The notes under the pieces are model-generated. The model saw only the letters and a list, made by a program, of their open reading frames with translations. It was not told the origin of the DNA and did not search any database. From Rhodomicrobium sp. Az07 (GTDB lineage: Bacteria > Pseudomonadota > Alphaproteobacteria > Rhizobiales > Rhodomicrobiaceae): DNA of 64,000 nt. Made by a program: the position numbers and the translations under genes. This document shows positions 46,105-55,147 of this stretch, piece by piece (the stretch's first letter is position 1; each line of letters begins with the position of its first letter). The stretch covers positions 84,737 through 148,736 of the forward strand of contig NZ_JAHFZG010000008.1 in NCBI RefSeq assembly GCF_018619475.1. Reading direction: 5' to 3'.

Positions 46105-47076
46105 ATGACAGCAATCAGAAACGACGCGCGACTGCCGCCGCAGGCGAATCCGAAATGCCTCAAACCGATCTCCCCGGTAGAAGTCGTGGCGGGCTATGTC
46201 GCCTCGCGCCGCGACGGTTGCCCGAAGGCCGAGGCGCTCGACGCTCTGGCGGAATTCTCCCTCGCCGAACCCGCGCTGAACGAGGCCATCAAGGCGCGGC
46301 TCGTTGCCGAAGAAAGCGGCGTGTTGCGCGCGGCACAGCCCACAACGGCGACATGGCCTGAAACAAGGCGCGCTCTCGCATTAAAGGCGCTCGGGGATGC
46401 CGATGCCGGTAAGGGCGTCCGGGCGCGCGCGGACCTCGGCGCTATCGCCTTGCGCAAGCTTTACGGCCTCGAAATGCGCGCCGCGTCCCCCTCGCGCGGG
46501 GAGGTGCGCTGCGAGCTTCTGCGTCTGATCCTCCTTGCGCTCGGCGACCGTTACGCGATCCACCTTCTTCGGCCTCAGCGGTCTTTTTCCTTCGATCCGA
46601 TGAGCCGCCGCATCTATCTCGCCTTCGCCGGTCTCGACTCGGGTACAGTGCTCGAAGCCGATGCCGCCCTCCTGTCGTCCGCCTTCAATGGTCCGGCGGG
46701 GACGCTCGCCGACTTGAGCGCGACGCTCATCAGAGCCGCGCTGACGGCGGGAGAGAAAGGGGCGGTCGAGACGAAGGGGGCATTTCGCTTGGACGGATTC
46801 GCCGACTCGGTCAGGAAGCTCGCCCTGCACCTTGAAACCCGGCCCTATACTGGCCGCGTTGCCATCGCACAGGTTTACGACGCCGGGCTTGCCGCCGGGC
46901 TCGCGCTTGGCACGCTCGACGAATTCAAGCAACATCTGGCCGAAGCCGCGCGCGAAGGACTCCTCGACCTCGAACGTTACGACATCGCCGGCCCCCTCGA
47001 CCCGAACCTGAAGGAACGCTCCCGCCTGCGTCTCGGACGCGACGAACGCCACTTCATCGTCAATCAATGGATGTAA
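46105..47076 (+). CDS. Uncharacterised protein paired with a dual-P-loop ATPase; winged-helix-like C-terminus
   Basis: This 323-residue protein has no signal peptide or membrane segment. The first half is alanine-rich and helical; residues 140-260 are mixed alpha/beta (LLRLILLALGDRYAIHLLRP, RRIYLAFAGLDSGTVLEA). The C-terminal 70 residues (IAQVYDAGLAAGLALGTLDEFKQHLAEAAREGLLDLERYD ... RHFIVNQWM) resemble a winged helix of the kind found next to HerA-type ATPases. Its stop is 10 bp before the ATPase start, so the two form an operon. I do not recognise the family; a partner or DNA-binding subunit of the ATPase is inferred. Confidence 0.75.
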   Translation: MTAIRNDARLPPQANPKCLKPISPVEVVAGYVASRRDGCPKAEALDALAEFSLAEPALNEAIKARLVAEESGVLRAAQPTTATWPETRRALALKALGDADAGKGVRARADLGAIALRKLYGLEMRAASPSRGEVRCELLRLILLALGDRYAIHLLRPQRSFSFDPMSRRIYLAFAGLDSGTVLEADAALLSSAFNGPAGTLADLSATLIRAALTAGEKGAVETKGAFRLDGFADSVRKLALHLETRPYTGRVAIAQVYDAGLAAGLALGTLDEFKQHLAEAAREGLLDLERYDIAGPLDPNLKERSRLRLGRDERHFIVNQWM

Positions 47077-47086
47077 CGCCACCCTC

Positions 47087-50000
47087 ATGGACCTCCGCCT
47101 CAAGGCTTTTAAAAGCCCCGAATTCGACCGCGTTTTCAGCGCCGTAGCCTCGCTCGCCGGCGCGGCGGACGAAGAGCGGCTGGACGTGGCCGAAATCGAG
47201 ACCGATGCGGACACCGGCCTTTCGTCCATCGTCGCGCAGGCGCGCGCGCAGAACCCCGACCCGGCCTCGCGCGTGATGCTCATCAAGGGCGCGACCGGCA
47301 CCGGCAAGACGCACACGCTCCTTACCGCCATCCGCCGCATGCACCAGAAGGGCGGGGTCTACGCGGCGCTGTTCCCGATGGTGGACCTTGTCGCGGAAAA
47401 GGATCTCGACGCGTGGCTTCTGCGGGCCATCGTCTCGCGCCTGTCCGAGCGCTATCTCGTCGATGCGGGCTCGCCGTCGCCGCTGACGCGCCTCGCCGCG
47501 TCGCTGCTTCAGCGTGGCGACCCGGCGCTCGTAACCGCGTTCTGCCATGAAGTGCTCGACGAACATGGCGACATTCGCGATTTCGACCTGCGCCCGCTCA
47601 TCGTTTCGATCCGCGCCGCGCTCCAGCGCGAGTCGCATCTGCCCGTGCCTTCCGAAGCATTCGTGACGGCGCTGCTCGGGGCTGCGGCTGGCGACGACGA
47701 GTCCTTCGCCTATCTGCGTGGTCAGCCGCTGAATGTCAGCGTCGGCGGTGTGCGTCTCATGCAGGGCGTGGAAGATTACATTCCGCGCGGCCATATCGAT
47801 GCGCTGGTGAATGTCATCGGCGCGACCGGCGGCACGCTGTTCCTGGCGTTCGACCAGCTCGAACAGAGCCGTGTTGCGGGATGGGAGCAGCGCCTGCGCC
47901 ATCTGTTCAGCCGTGGCGCGCTCCTCGCCGAGACGCTGCCGCCGCTTGCCGTCGCCTATGCCGTGCTGCCCGCGCTTTACGACACCATTGCCGACGGTAT
48001 CGACGGTTCGATCCGCGACCGGCTGGAGCGTTTCGGCGCGATGCCGGTGCGCCTGAAGCCCCTCGGTCGGCGTCAGGCGGAATCGATGTTGCGTCGGCGG
48101 CTCGCGGAGCTTTTCGCCCGCACGGGCGCGAAGCTCGATCCGGCAGAGCCGCTTTATCCCTTCCCTGCGTGGATGATCGACGAACTCGGCGCGCAGACGC
48201 CGCGCTATGTCTTCGAACTCATCCAGCAATTCCGCCGCGTGTATCTTCAGATCGGGCGCGTTCCCGATATCGACGATATGCCGCCGCCGCCCGCGCCGCT
48301 GGCGGAAACGCTGGTGACGCTCGCGCCCGCTACCCCCGGCATCAATTTCGACGACAAGTGGCACGGCGAGTTGACCTCGCGTGTGGTTCAGCCATCGGTC
48401 GGCAATGGGCTTCAGCAGGCCGAAATCCTCGAATGGGCCGTGCAGGCCGCCGCTCCCGAGATCGAGGGTGTCGATGCCATCAAGACGCGCCGCAGCGTGC
48501 GCGGGCGCTGCGGAACCGTCGTCATCGAGGCCGACTTCCAGAAGGATGGGCAGAGCGTCGAGCGGCGCGAGATCGCGCTGTGCAACGAAGGGCGCGGCGC
48601 ACCGCTGGCCGAGGAAATCCGCAATTTCCTGCGCAGCGTGAACGGTTCGCGCCCGGTGATCGTGCGCCCGCGTGGCGGACGCCTGCCGAAGACCGGCCGT
48701 TTCATCGCTCCGCTTTTGCGCGACGCCGACGACATGCACGCGATCATCGTGCCCCATTTCGAAATGCTGTGCTGGGAGCGGCTCGACGCCGCGCGCCATT
48801 TCTTCCGCGTGTGCAAGGATCTGCCGGGCTTCGAGGATTGGCAGCGCGAGGCGCGGCCGCTGACGAAGGCCGTCTCGCTCTGGGATATCGTCCAGTTTCC
48901 TTATGTGGGTGCGCCCGTTGAAGACGAGGACGAAGCCGCAAGCGAGAAGGGAAAGGCCGCGCCGAAGGAAGCCGCACCCCCGCCTCCGCCCGCGCCGCGC
49001 CGCCGTCAGCCTTCCGCGCCTGCCGTCATGCTCGGCACGCATGAGGACGGCGGCCCGGTCCACTGGGCGCCGTTCGAGACCGAGGCGAAGCTTCTGAACT
49101 TCGGCATCCTCGTCACGGGCGATCCCGGCTCCGGCAAGACGCAGACGCTGAACGTGCTGATCGACGGCATCGCGGGGCTCGGCTTCCCGATCTGCATCTT
49201 CGACTTCAAGAACGACTATTCCGAACGCAGTTTCGTGCAGGCCATCGGGCTGAAGGTTCACGACGTGCGCCGCTTCGGCATTCCGTTCAACCCGCTCATG
49301 CCGTCGCCCAGCGATGACGGGTTGGCGCAGCCTATCGAGCATATTTTCACCATCACCGGCGTGTTGAAGCGCGTCTTCGGCCTGGGCGACCGGCAGACGG
49401 CGGTGCTGCGCGACGCGATGAAGGAGGCTTTCGAGCGGCGCGGTATCAATCCGCAGCGCTGGGTCGAAGCCGAGTCCATTCGCCCGCCGAGCTTCGACGA
49501 CGTCGTCGCCATCCTCGAAGAGCAGAAAGAGACGAAGAACCCGCAGGCGATCAGCCTTCTCGACCGCATCGCGCCGCTGTTCGAGCTTGGGCTGTTCCCG
49601 AAGTCGGACGAACTGCCGGTGCCGTTCGAGGCGATGCTCGACGAGCGGCTTGTCCTGTCGCTGTTCGCGCTGCCGACGGACGAGATCAAGGCCGCGCTCG
49701 CCGAACTCATCATCATCCGCCTGCATGGCGTGCTCTTGCGCCGCGTGCAGCCGAGGAAGCTCACGCGCCTGCTGGTTGTGGACGAGGCGTGGCGCGTCGC
49801 GAACTCTTCGCATCTCGAAAGCCTCGCGCGCGAGGGCAGGGCGTTCGGCGCAGGGATAGCCATCGGGACGCAATATCCGGGCGACCTGCCGCCGGACCTA
49901 TCGGGCGCCCTCGACACCAAGATCTATCTGAAAAATCAGCAGCCCGATCACAAGAAGGCCGTGGTGCGGGCGTTGTGCGGGGCAAATTCGGGGCCCGAAG

Positions 50001-50137
50001 CGGCCAATCTTCATGGCGTGCTGGAGCGCCTCACGCAATTCGAGGGGCTGATCCAGAACCAGCATTATCTGCCTTATGCGCGGTTCCGGCTGTTGCCCTA
50101 TTTCATGCGGACTGCGCAGAGCACGAAGGCGGCTTGA
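47087..50137 (+). CDS. Large ATPase with two P-loops: AAA-like N-terminal and HerA/VirB4-like C-terminal domain
   Basis: This 1,016-residue protein has a first Walker A, GATGTGKT (68-75), in an AAA/Orc-like domain with LFLAFDQLEQSR as probable Walker B, and a second, GDPGSGKT (678-685), in a HerA/FtsK/VirB4-type domain with ICIFDFKNDYSERSF and a Walker B at LLVVDEAWRVAN (D899, E900), followed by the sensor IGTQYPGDLP. A proline-rich linker (about 620-645) joins them. HerA-type motors move DNA or proteins; those linked to an N-terminal AAA domain are known in defence and conjugation-like systems, but no nuclease or methylase gene lies beside this one. The opposite strand is open for 937 codons, a GC shadow. 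Confidence 0.88.
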   Translation: MDLRLKAFKSPEFDRVFSAVASLAGAADEERLDVAEIETDADTGLSSIVAQARAQNPDPASRVMLIKGATGTGKTHTLLTAIRRMHQKGGVYAALFPMVDLVAEKDLDAWLLRAIVSRLSERYLVDAGSPSPLTRLAASLLQRGDPALVTAFCHEVLDEHGDIRDFDLRPLIVSIRAALQRESHLPVPSEAFVTALLGAAAGDDESFAYLRGQPLNVSVGGVRLMQGVEDYIPRGHIDALVNVIGATGGTLFLAFDQLEQSRVAGWEQRLRHLFSRGALLAETLPPLAVAYAVLPALYDTIADGIDGSIRDRLERFGAMPVRLKPLGRRQAESMLRRRLAELFARTGAKLDPAEPLYPFPAWMIDELGAQTPRYVFELIQQFRRVYLQIGRVPDIDDMPPPPAPLAETLVTLAPATPGINFDDKWHGELTSRVVQPSVGNGLQQAEILEWAVQAAAPEIEGVDAIKTRRSVRGRCGTVVIEADFQKDGQSVERREIALCNEGRGAPLAEEIRNFLRSVNGSRPVIVRPRGGRLPKTGRFIAPLLRDADDMHAIIVPHFEMLCWERLDAARHFFRVCKDLPGFEDWQREARPLTKAVSLWDIVQFPYVGAPVEDEDEAASEKGKAAPKEAAPPPPPAPRRRQPSAPAVMLGTHEDGGPVHWAPFETEAKLLNFGILVTGDPGSGKTQTLNVLIDGIAGLGFPICIFDFKNDYSERSFVQAIGLKVHDVRRFGIPFNPLMPSPSDDGLAQPIEHIFTITGVLKRVFGLGDRQTAVLRDAMKEAFERRGINPQRWVEAESIRPPSFDDVVAILEEQKETKNPQAISLLDRIAPLFELGLFPKSDELPVPFEAMLDERLVLSLFALPTDEIKAALAELIIIRLHGVLLRRVQPRKLTRLLVVDEAWRVANSSHLESLAREGRAFGAGIAIGTQYPGDLPPDLSGALDTKIYLKNQQPDHKKAVVRALCGANSGPEAANLHGVLERLTQFEGLIQNQHYLPYARFRLLPYFMRTAQSTKAA

Positions 50138-50370
50138 ACGCGCGTTAGTCTCGATGGCGACTTTGTGGCGAAGGGGCAACATGCGCCAAGTTTTCGCCTC
50201 GATTGATCGAAAGTAAACCGAAGTAATTGTTTTGTAACATAAGGCTCACGAATCAGTCATCCTCCACCCTGTTTCACAGTCAATGCATGTCCGTTGTGCG
50301 GCGTATTTCCCGGACGGCGCGTGCGGGTTCCGGCTTGAGTTCATCGCCGGCCTGCTGAGGGCTAACAGGA

Positions 50371-51102
50371 ATGCTTGCTGCAACGCTTGCGCGCGACACA
50401 ACCGCGTTACTTCACGATTCAGGCGCTTCGCGAATTCTTCTCGGCGGTAAATCTTTCATCGCCGACCCGACGGGCGCTCTTTACTGGCCTGCGGAAAACA
50501 CGCTTATCGTCGCGGACCTGAAACTGTCCCAGTGCTCGTATCTTGAGGGCGAGGACGTCGTTCTGCCGCCCTACGATCAGGCATCCGCCTTCGAAAAGCT
50601 CGAAGACGCGCTCGACCGCTACGACCCGCTTCGCGTCGTGGCGCTCGGCAACAGCTTCGCGGTTCACTCCCCCTGTGCGCTTGCTCATCATCAGCGCGAC
50701 TGGCTCCAGGACATGATGGAAGGCCGCGACTGGTATTGGGTGACGAACCACCTCACCGAAACGCCAGATGTGGGCGGCACGCTCGTGCCGCAGCTTGTGC
50801 TGGGCGGCATCAAGTTTCGCGGCGAGCCGGTGCGAGCGCCCATCGCGAACGAAATCGCGGGCGGCCTGCATCCGGTGGCGCAGGTCTCGCAATACGGCCA
50901 TCGCGTGCGCGGGCGGTGCTTCGTGTCGAATGGCATGCGCATGGTGCTGCCGTCGCTCGGCGACTACTCCGCGGGCAACAACGTGCTGAATTCCGCCTTC
51001 GATCCGCTACTCGGTCAGGGCGGGCTTTATGTATGGTTCATCGCGCAGGCGCGTGTGAACCCGGTCGCCTCGCCGCAACTGATTGAAGATCGTGCGGCCT
51101 GA
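50371..51102 (+). CDS. Degenerate PdeM-like metallophosphoesterase
   Basis: This 243-residue protein aligns along its length with PdeM, the ligase-associated metallophosphoesterase (ALYWPAENTLIVADL, LPPYD, RVVALGNSF, RGRCFVSNGMRMVLPSLGDYS). Almost every metal ligand is replaced: the D-x-H motif reads D49-L-K51, the GDxxxD motif reads G93-N-S-F-A-V, GNHD reads T125-N-H-L128 and GHxHP reads G164-G-L-H-P. Only D49, N126, H127 and H167 remain. It has probably lost phosphoesterase activity while keeping the fold. Its ATG is 234 bp after the large ATPase gene and a terminator follows its stop. Confidence 0.8.
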   Translation: MLAATLARDTTALLHDSGASRILLGGKSFIADPTGALYWPAENTLIVADLKLSQCSYLEGEDVVLPPYDQASAFEKLEDALDRYDPLRVVALGNSFAVHSPCALAHHQRDWLQDMMEGRDWYWVTNHLTETPDVGGTLVPQLVLGGIKFRGEPVRAPIANEIAGGLHPVAQVSQYGHRVRGRCFVSNGMRMVLPSLGDYSAGNNVLNSAFDPLLGQGGLYVWFIAQARVNPVASPQLIEDRAA

Positions 51103-51128
51103 CATTTCCGAATGCATGGGGGCATGCC

Positions 51129-51161
51129 AACCCGGGGGCGCGAGCGCTTCCGGGTTTTTTT
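51129..51161 (+). terminator. Rho-independent terminator after the PdeM-like gene
   Basis: AACCCGG (51129-51135) pairs with CCGGGTT (51150-51156), followed by a run of T to 51161. The T-run touches the stop codon of the convergent TIGR02186 gene. Confidence 0.8.
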
Positions 51162-51969
51162 ACGCCCGTCGCCCCGTCAGGTACGATGTCGCGCCACCGA
51201 CGACGGCCGCGAGCAAAACCGCGATGACGCCGTAAAGCCAGGGATGGTCGGCGGCGGTGGTCGACAACCGCGCCTCGATGCCGATCTTTCGCAGCCGGAT
51301 GCGCGCCGTCGCGTCGCCGATGACCTTGCCGCCTTGCAGCACGTAGAAGTGCGCAACGTAAAGGCCCGGTCCGGCTGCGGCTGGCAGAAAGGTTTTCGTA
51401 CGAAACAGGCTGACGCCAAAGAAATCGATTGCGCGCGCTTCTTCCACGAACAGCCCCGCCGCGTTCTTCTGCTTCACGAGCGCCGCCTCAAATTCCGACC
51501 GTGTGAGCTTCGAGGGCGGATTCTTCTGCTCGTCGCGGATCGGAAGGCTCAAGACGTCGATGCCGAGACCGTACCTGTCGCGTTCGGCGAGCGGCGCGAT
51601 GTCGGCGAGCGGGCGCGTCGAAAGAACGGCGAAATAGTTCGGCACGCCGTCGAAGATCAGGCGCTGCGAATTCACCCAAAGCCCCGCGCGACGATCCTTC
51701 TTCCAGACGACGACGGGCTGGACCGGGCCGCGAAGCGTTACCGCGATGTCGAACGGCTCGTTCTTCAGCCGGTCGCGGTCGACCGCGCCGAACAGCACGA
51801 CGCTCGTGCCGTCATAGCTGGGCTCGATGTAAAACTGATTTTGCGCGGCGCCTGCCTCGATGATGTCCGAGGTTGCCGAACCGGTGCCGCTGAACAGCAT
51901 CAGTGCGAGCGCTGCCGGGACTGCGATCCGTCTCAGCTTTCGGGCGATGAGGGCGATCCGCGTTCCCAT
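51160..51969 (-). CDS. TIGR02186-family membrane-anchored protein
   Basis: This 269-residue protein has an N-terminal signal peptide (IAVPAALALMLFSGTGSATS), a mostly beta periplasmic domain (NQFYIEPSYDGTSVVLFGAV, PVQPVVVWKKDRRAGLWVNSQ) and a C-terminal membrane helix (LYGVIAVLLAAVVGGATSYLTG). TIGR02186 proteins are found next to TauE/SafE exporters. Here its ATG follows the TauE stop by one base, so the two are coupled and the protein probably assists anion export across the inner membrane; the detailed role is unknown. ATG 51969 is chosen over upstream codons that lie within tauE. Confidence 0.87.
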   Translation of the reverse strand: MGTRIALIARKLRRIAVPAALALMLFSGTGSATSDIIEAGAAQNQFYIEPSYDGTSVVLFGAVDRDRLKNEPFDIAVTLRGPVQPVVVWKKDRRAGLWVNSQRLIFDGVPNYFAVLSTRPLADIAPLAERDRYGLGIDVLSLPIRDEQKNPPSKLTRSEFEAALVKQKNAAGLFVEEARAIDFFGVSLFRTKTFLPAAAGPGLYVAHFYVLQGGKVIGDATARIRLRKIGIEARLSTTAADHPWLYGVIAVLLAAVVGGATSYLTGRRA

Positions 51970-51970
51970 G

Positions 51971-52882
51971 TCAGGATTCGCTCGTGACGCTGAACATCTC
52001 GCCCGGCAGGATGAGGTCGACGCCGAGCCTGACGCCGACAGCAAGCACCAGCAGGGCGAGCAGGAGGCGCAATTCCTCCGCGCGAAGCTTCTGCCCCGCC
52101 GTTGCCCCGATCTGGGCGCCGAACGCGCCGCCGAGCATCAGCAGGAGTGCGAGAGCGATATCGACCGTCTGGTTCATCGCGGCCTGAAGCACCGTCGTGA
52201 TGGCGCTCACGAAGATGATCTGAAACAGCGAGGTGCCGACCGCCACATTCGTCGGAACGCGCAGCAGATAGATGAGGATCGGCACGAGGATGAAGCCGCC
52301 GCCGACCCCCATGACGCCCGACATCACGCCGACGAGCACGCCGGCTACTACCGGCGGGATGGCGCTGATATAGAGTTTCGACGCTGGAAAGCGCGTCTTG
52401 AAGGGCAGGCCGTGCATCCAGCCATGCCGCCCCGTGCGCTTCGGGGATGGTTGGCCGCGCCTCACCTTGCGCAGAGCGCGCAGGCTCTCCACCAGCATGA
52501 TCGAGCCGACCGCTCCCATGAACACCACATAGAGAAGGGACACGAACAGGTCCACCTGCCCGATCTGGCGCAAGTATCGGATGATGAGCACACCCCAGAA
52601 CGCCCCCACCGCGCCGCCCGCGAGCAGATAAAGGCCGAGCTTCGTGTCGAGGTTCTTGCGGCGCGCTTGCGCGACTGTGCCCGTGATCGAGGACGCGATG
52701 AGCGGGTTCGCTCCGGTCGCGACGGCGACGGCGCTCGGCACGCCCGCGAAGATCAGAAGCGGCGTCATCAGGAAGCCGCCGCCCACGCCGAACATGCCCG
52801 ACAGGAAGCCGACCGCGCCGCCGAGCCCAAGCATGAGCAGCACGTTGACCGGCATTTCGGCAATGGGCAGATACACCTGCAT
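51971..52882 (-). CDS. TauE/SafE-family anion (sulfite/organosulfonate) exporter
   Basis: This protein of about 303 residues has eight or nine membrane segments and the two repeated TauE motifs GFLSGMFGVGGGFLMTPLL and GVMSGVMGVGGGFILVPIL. Family members export sulfite, sulfoacetate or similar anions. ATG 52882 is preferred because MQVYLPIAEMPVN is the usual family start; the frame is open to 52951. The TIGR02186 gene follows after one base. The transported ion is not readable from sequence. Confidence 0.9.
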   Translation of the reverse strand: MQVYLPIAEMPVNVLLMLGLGGAVGFLSGMFGVGGGFLMTPLLIFAGVPSAVAVATGANPLIASSITGTVAQARRKNLDTKLGLYLLAGGAVGAFWGVLIIRYLRQIGQVDLFVSLLYVVFMGAVGSIMLVESLRALRKVRRGQPSPKRTGRHGWMHGLPFKTRFPASKLYISAIPPVVAGVLVGVMSGVMGVGGGFILVPILIYLLRVPTNVAVGTSLFQIIFVSAITTVLQAAMNQTVDIALALLLMLGGAFGAQIGATAGQKLRAEELRLLLALLVLAVGVRLGVDLILPGEMFSVTSES

Positions 52883-53002
52883 GGTTGGTGGAACCGGCGC
52901 GTGGCGGCTGGATGTTTCGGCGGTTTTAGATGAGAGGGCGAAAGTCGTCACGCGAAAAGCCGTGGCGCGAAAAGGCTTGTACGAGCGCTGCGAAGTTCAT
53001 CT

Positions 53003-55147
53003 TCAGCCGCGACCGGCGCCGCTTGCCACACGTGGCAGTTGTTGGACGGAAGGCTGCCAGGTCCCGGCCTTGTCCTGTGCGGCCTGCGTTTCCGCAGCCG
53101 AGAGCAGATGCTTGACACGTCCGGCGGCGCGGATCGCTTCCTTGTCGCCCTCGCGTGACGCAACTTCATACCAGAAGAAAGCCTTCTGATAGTCCTTGGC
53201 GAGCCCAAGGCCGCGTTCGTAAAGCAGCGCCAGATTGAACTGGCTGTCGGTCAGTCCGGCTTGCGCGGCGGCGGTGAACAGGCTCGCCGCCTGCTTGTAA
53301 TCCTCGGGCTTATCGTGCGCCGTCAGCAGCACCGCGAGGTTGTGCATGGCGCGCACATGACCGGCGGCGACGGCGCGGCGATACAGATCAATCGCCTGGC
53401 CTTCGTTCTTCTGCACACCCGCGCCGCGCTCGTAAAGCGAGGCGAGCACGAACTGCGACTCGGCGTGGCCCTGCTCGGCCGCGCGTGCGAGCCAGCGGGA
53501 AGCCGCCGCGGGGTCGCTCTGGCCGTTCTCTTCCCTCAGGAAACGGCTCGCGATGCGAAACTGGGCATCGCGATCGCCCCGGCTCGCCGCGTTGGTCAAC
53601 TCCTGAAGATCTTCGCTCTTGAGCGGTGCGCCACCCTGATCCGAGGCGGAAAGGAGTGACGGCAGAAAGGGCGTGAAGGAGGCGGACTTCGACGCGGCGC
53701 CCCGGTTCTGAGCGTTCGCGTTGCTCGTCTTCGGGGCGAGGACCGGCTGCGTTTGCACCGGCGCAGCAGGCTGCGCGATTTCGGTCTGCTCGGCCACCGG
53801 CGTCTGAGCGGCGGGGCGTTTCGCCTGTGAGTGGAGATAATAGAGTACCGCGCTCGCAATCAGCAGGACGACGGCGACGACCGACAGGCCGATCAGCGGC
53901 AGCGTCTTGTCGTCATCGGAGAAAAGCGAACTCTTGGATGTGGGCTGTGGCTGCCTCGCGCTCGCATCGCCTTGGCTGGCGCCGGACTGAATCCCCCGAT
54001 CCGCCTCTTCGAGCGCGCGCAACAGGTTCGCATCCGCTCCCACAGCCGAGCGGCTCGTGATGGAGCCGAGGTGCGGCATCTGCGTCGGTTCGGACCCGAA
54101 TTCGGCATCGGGGCGCGTGTAAACGGCCGCGCCGGAGGCGATGGGCATATGGACGCCGGCCCGCCGCTTCTGGGTGGGTGCCGGTGTCGAAGCCGATGGC
54201 GCGGTCACCGTGGCGATGCGGTCGCCCGATTGATCGCGTTCGAGGAACTGACGCAGCGTGTCGTGGACGCGTTCGAGCGCGGCGGCCGTGCGTTCGCCGC
54301 TCTCCCGCGACTGGGCGTTGAGCGCACGAAGCTCGTTCTCGACGCGGCCGATTCCGCCGATGTCGCCGCTCTCGTTAAGCGCCGCGGCGATGTGTTCCGC
54401 GGTGACGACGGCGGCGCGCGACGCGGCTACGGCGACCGTTTGCCCGAGTTCCTTGACCGTATGCCGCGCGGCCGTCTCGAACCCCTGTCGGGCGACCTCG
54501 GCACGGCCGGTTGCCACGAGAATTTCCTTCGCGGCGCGCGCGATGCGCTCGGCATCGGATGCCGTCTGCTTGCGCGTCGAGTCGAGCGACCGCGACAGAT
54601 CCTGAAGCTTTGTCTCGACCGCCACCATGGTTTGCTCGCCGGGCATCGCCTCGGCAAGCCGATCGACCCGAGCGATGATTTCTGCGAGCTTTTCGTTGAT
54701 GGAGACGATTTCGCTCTTGTCGGCTTCCTGGCGGCCGAAAGCCGATTTCAACTCCGCGAATTTCTGTTCGAACCAGGCAAGCTCCGTTGTCTGGCCCTGC
54801 GCGGCGGCGGGATGCGTCGGCGGCGCTGAAGGTGTGGCTTCGAAAGCGCGAGGCGTGGAAAACTCGCCAATGCGGGCTGTCAGCTCTTCCATGGGCGGAA
54901 AGCCCTTTGGGCGCGCCGCGCGCATCTTCTGTAGATAGGCGTAAAGCTGCGTTTCGGCGTCTTGGCCCCCGTCGAACAGCGCCGAACGACCGGGCTTCTC
55001 CTGATTCGGAGATCTTTCGGCGGGCGTCAAAGTATCGTCGCCGCGATTGGCATCGGGCTCGCCCTCTGGCGCGATGTCCCACGCCGCGCGCCTGTCGCGG
55101 GTGTTTTCGACATCGAGGTCGCCATTTTCCAAGCGGCCTTTTTTCAC
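53003..55147 (-). CDS. Long coiled-coil, single-TM, SEL1-repeat protein (PodJ-like polar organiser style)
   Basis: This protein of about 714 residues has a charged N-terminus, a long helical, coiled-coil-prone stretch (roughly residues 120-330, e.g. FEQKFAELKSAFGRQEADK), a low-complexity linker, one membrane helix (LIGLSVVAVVLLIASAVLYYL, about 415-437), a proline/alanine-rich periplasmic linker and at least four SEL1 repeats (about 530-690, e.g. AAASRWLARAAEQGHAESQFVLASLYERGAG). The layout is that of alphaproteobacterial polar localisation proteins of PodJ type. GTG 55147 is the first standard start; a TTG lies at 55225. The CpdR gene upstream is also a cell-cycle factor, which fits but does not prove a cell-pole role. 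Confidence 0.8.
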   Translation of the reverse strand: MKKGRLENGDLDVENTRDRRAAWDIAPEGEPDANRGDDTLTPAERSPNQEKPGRSALFDGGQDAETQLYAYLQKMRAARPKGFPPMEELTARIGEFSTPRAFEATPSAPPTHPAAAQGQTTELAWFEQKFAELKSAFGRQEADKSEIVSINEKLAEIIARVDRLAEAMPGEQTMVAVETKLQDLSRSLDSTRKQTASDAERIARAAKEILVATGRAEVARQGFETAARHTVKELGQTVAVAASRAAVVTAEHIAAALNESGDIGGIGRVENELRALNAQSRESGERTAAALERVHDTLRQFLERDQSGDRIATVTAPSASTPAPTQKRRAGVHMPIASGAAVYTRPDAEFGSEPTQMPHLGSITSRSAVGADANLLRALEEADRGIQSGASQGDASARQPQPTSKSSLFSDDDKTLPLIGLSVVAVVLLIASAVLYYLHSQAKRPAAQTPVAEQTEIAQPAAPVQTQPVLAPKTSNANAQNRGAASKSASFTPFLPSLLSASDQGGAPLKSEDLQELTNAASRGDRDAQFRIASRFLREENGQSDPAAASRWLARAAEQGHAESQFVLASLYERGAGVQKNEGQAIDLYRRAVAAGHVRAMHNLAVLLTAHDKPEDYKQAASLFTAAAQAGLTDSQFNLALLYERGLGLAKDYQKAFFWYEVASREGDKEAIRAAGRVKHLLSAAETQAAQDKAGTWQPSVQQLPRVASGAGRG

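Noticed and set aside
47060..49873. 937-codon open frame opposite the large ATPase
   Set aside because: Composition typical of an antisense frame; the plus strand has two P-loops and Walker B motifs.
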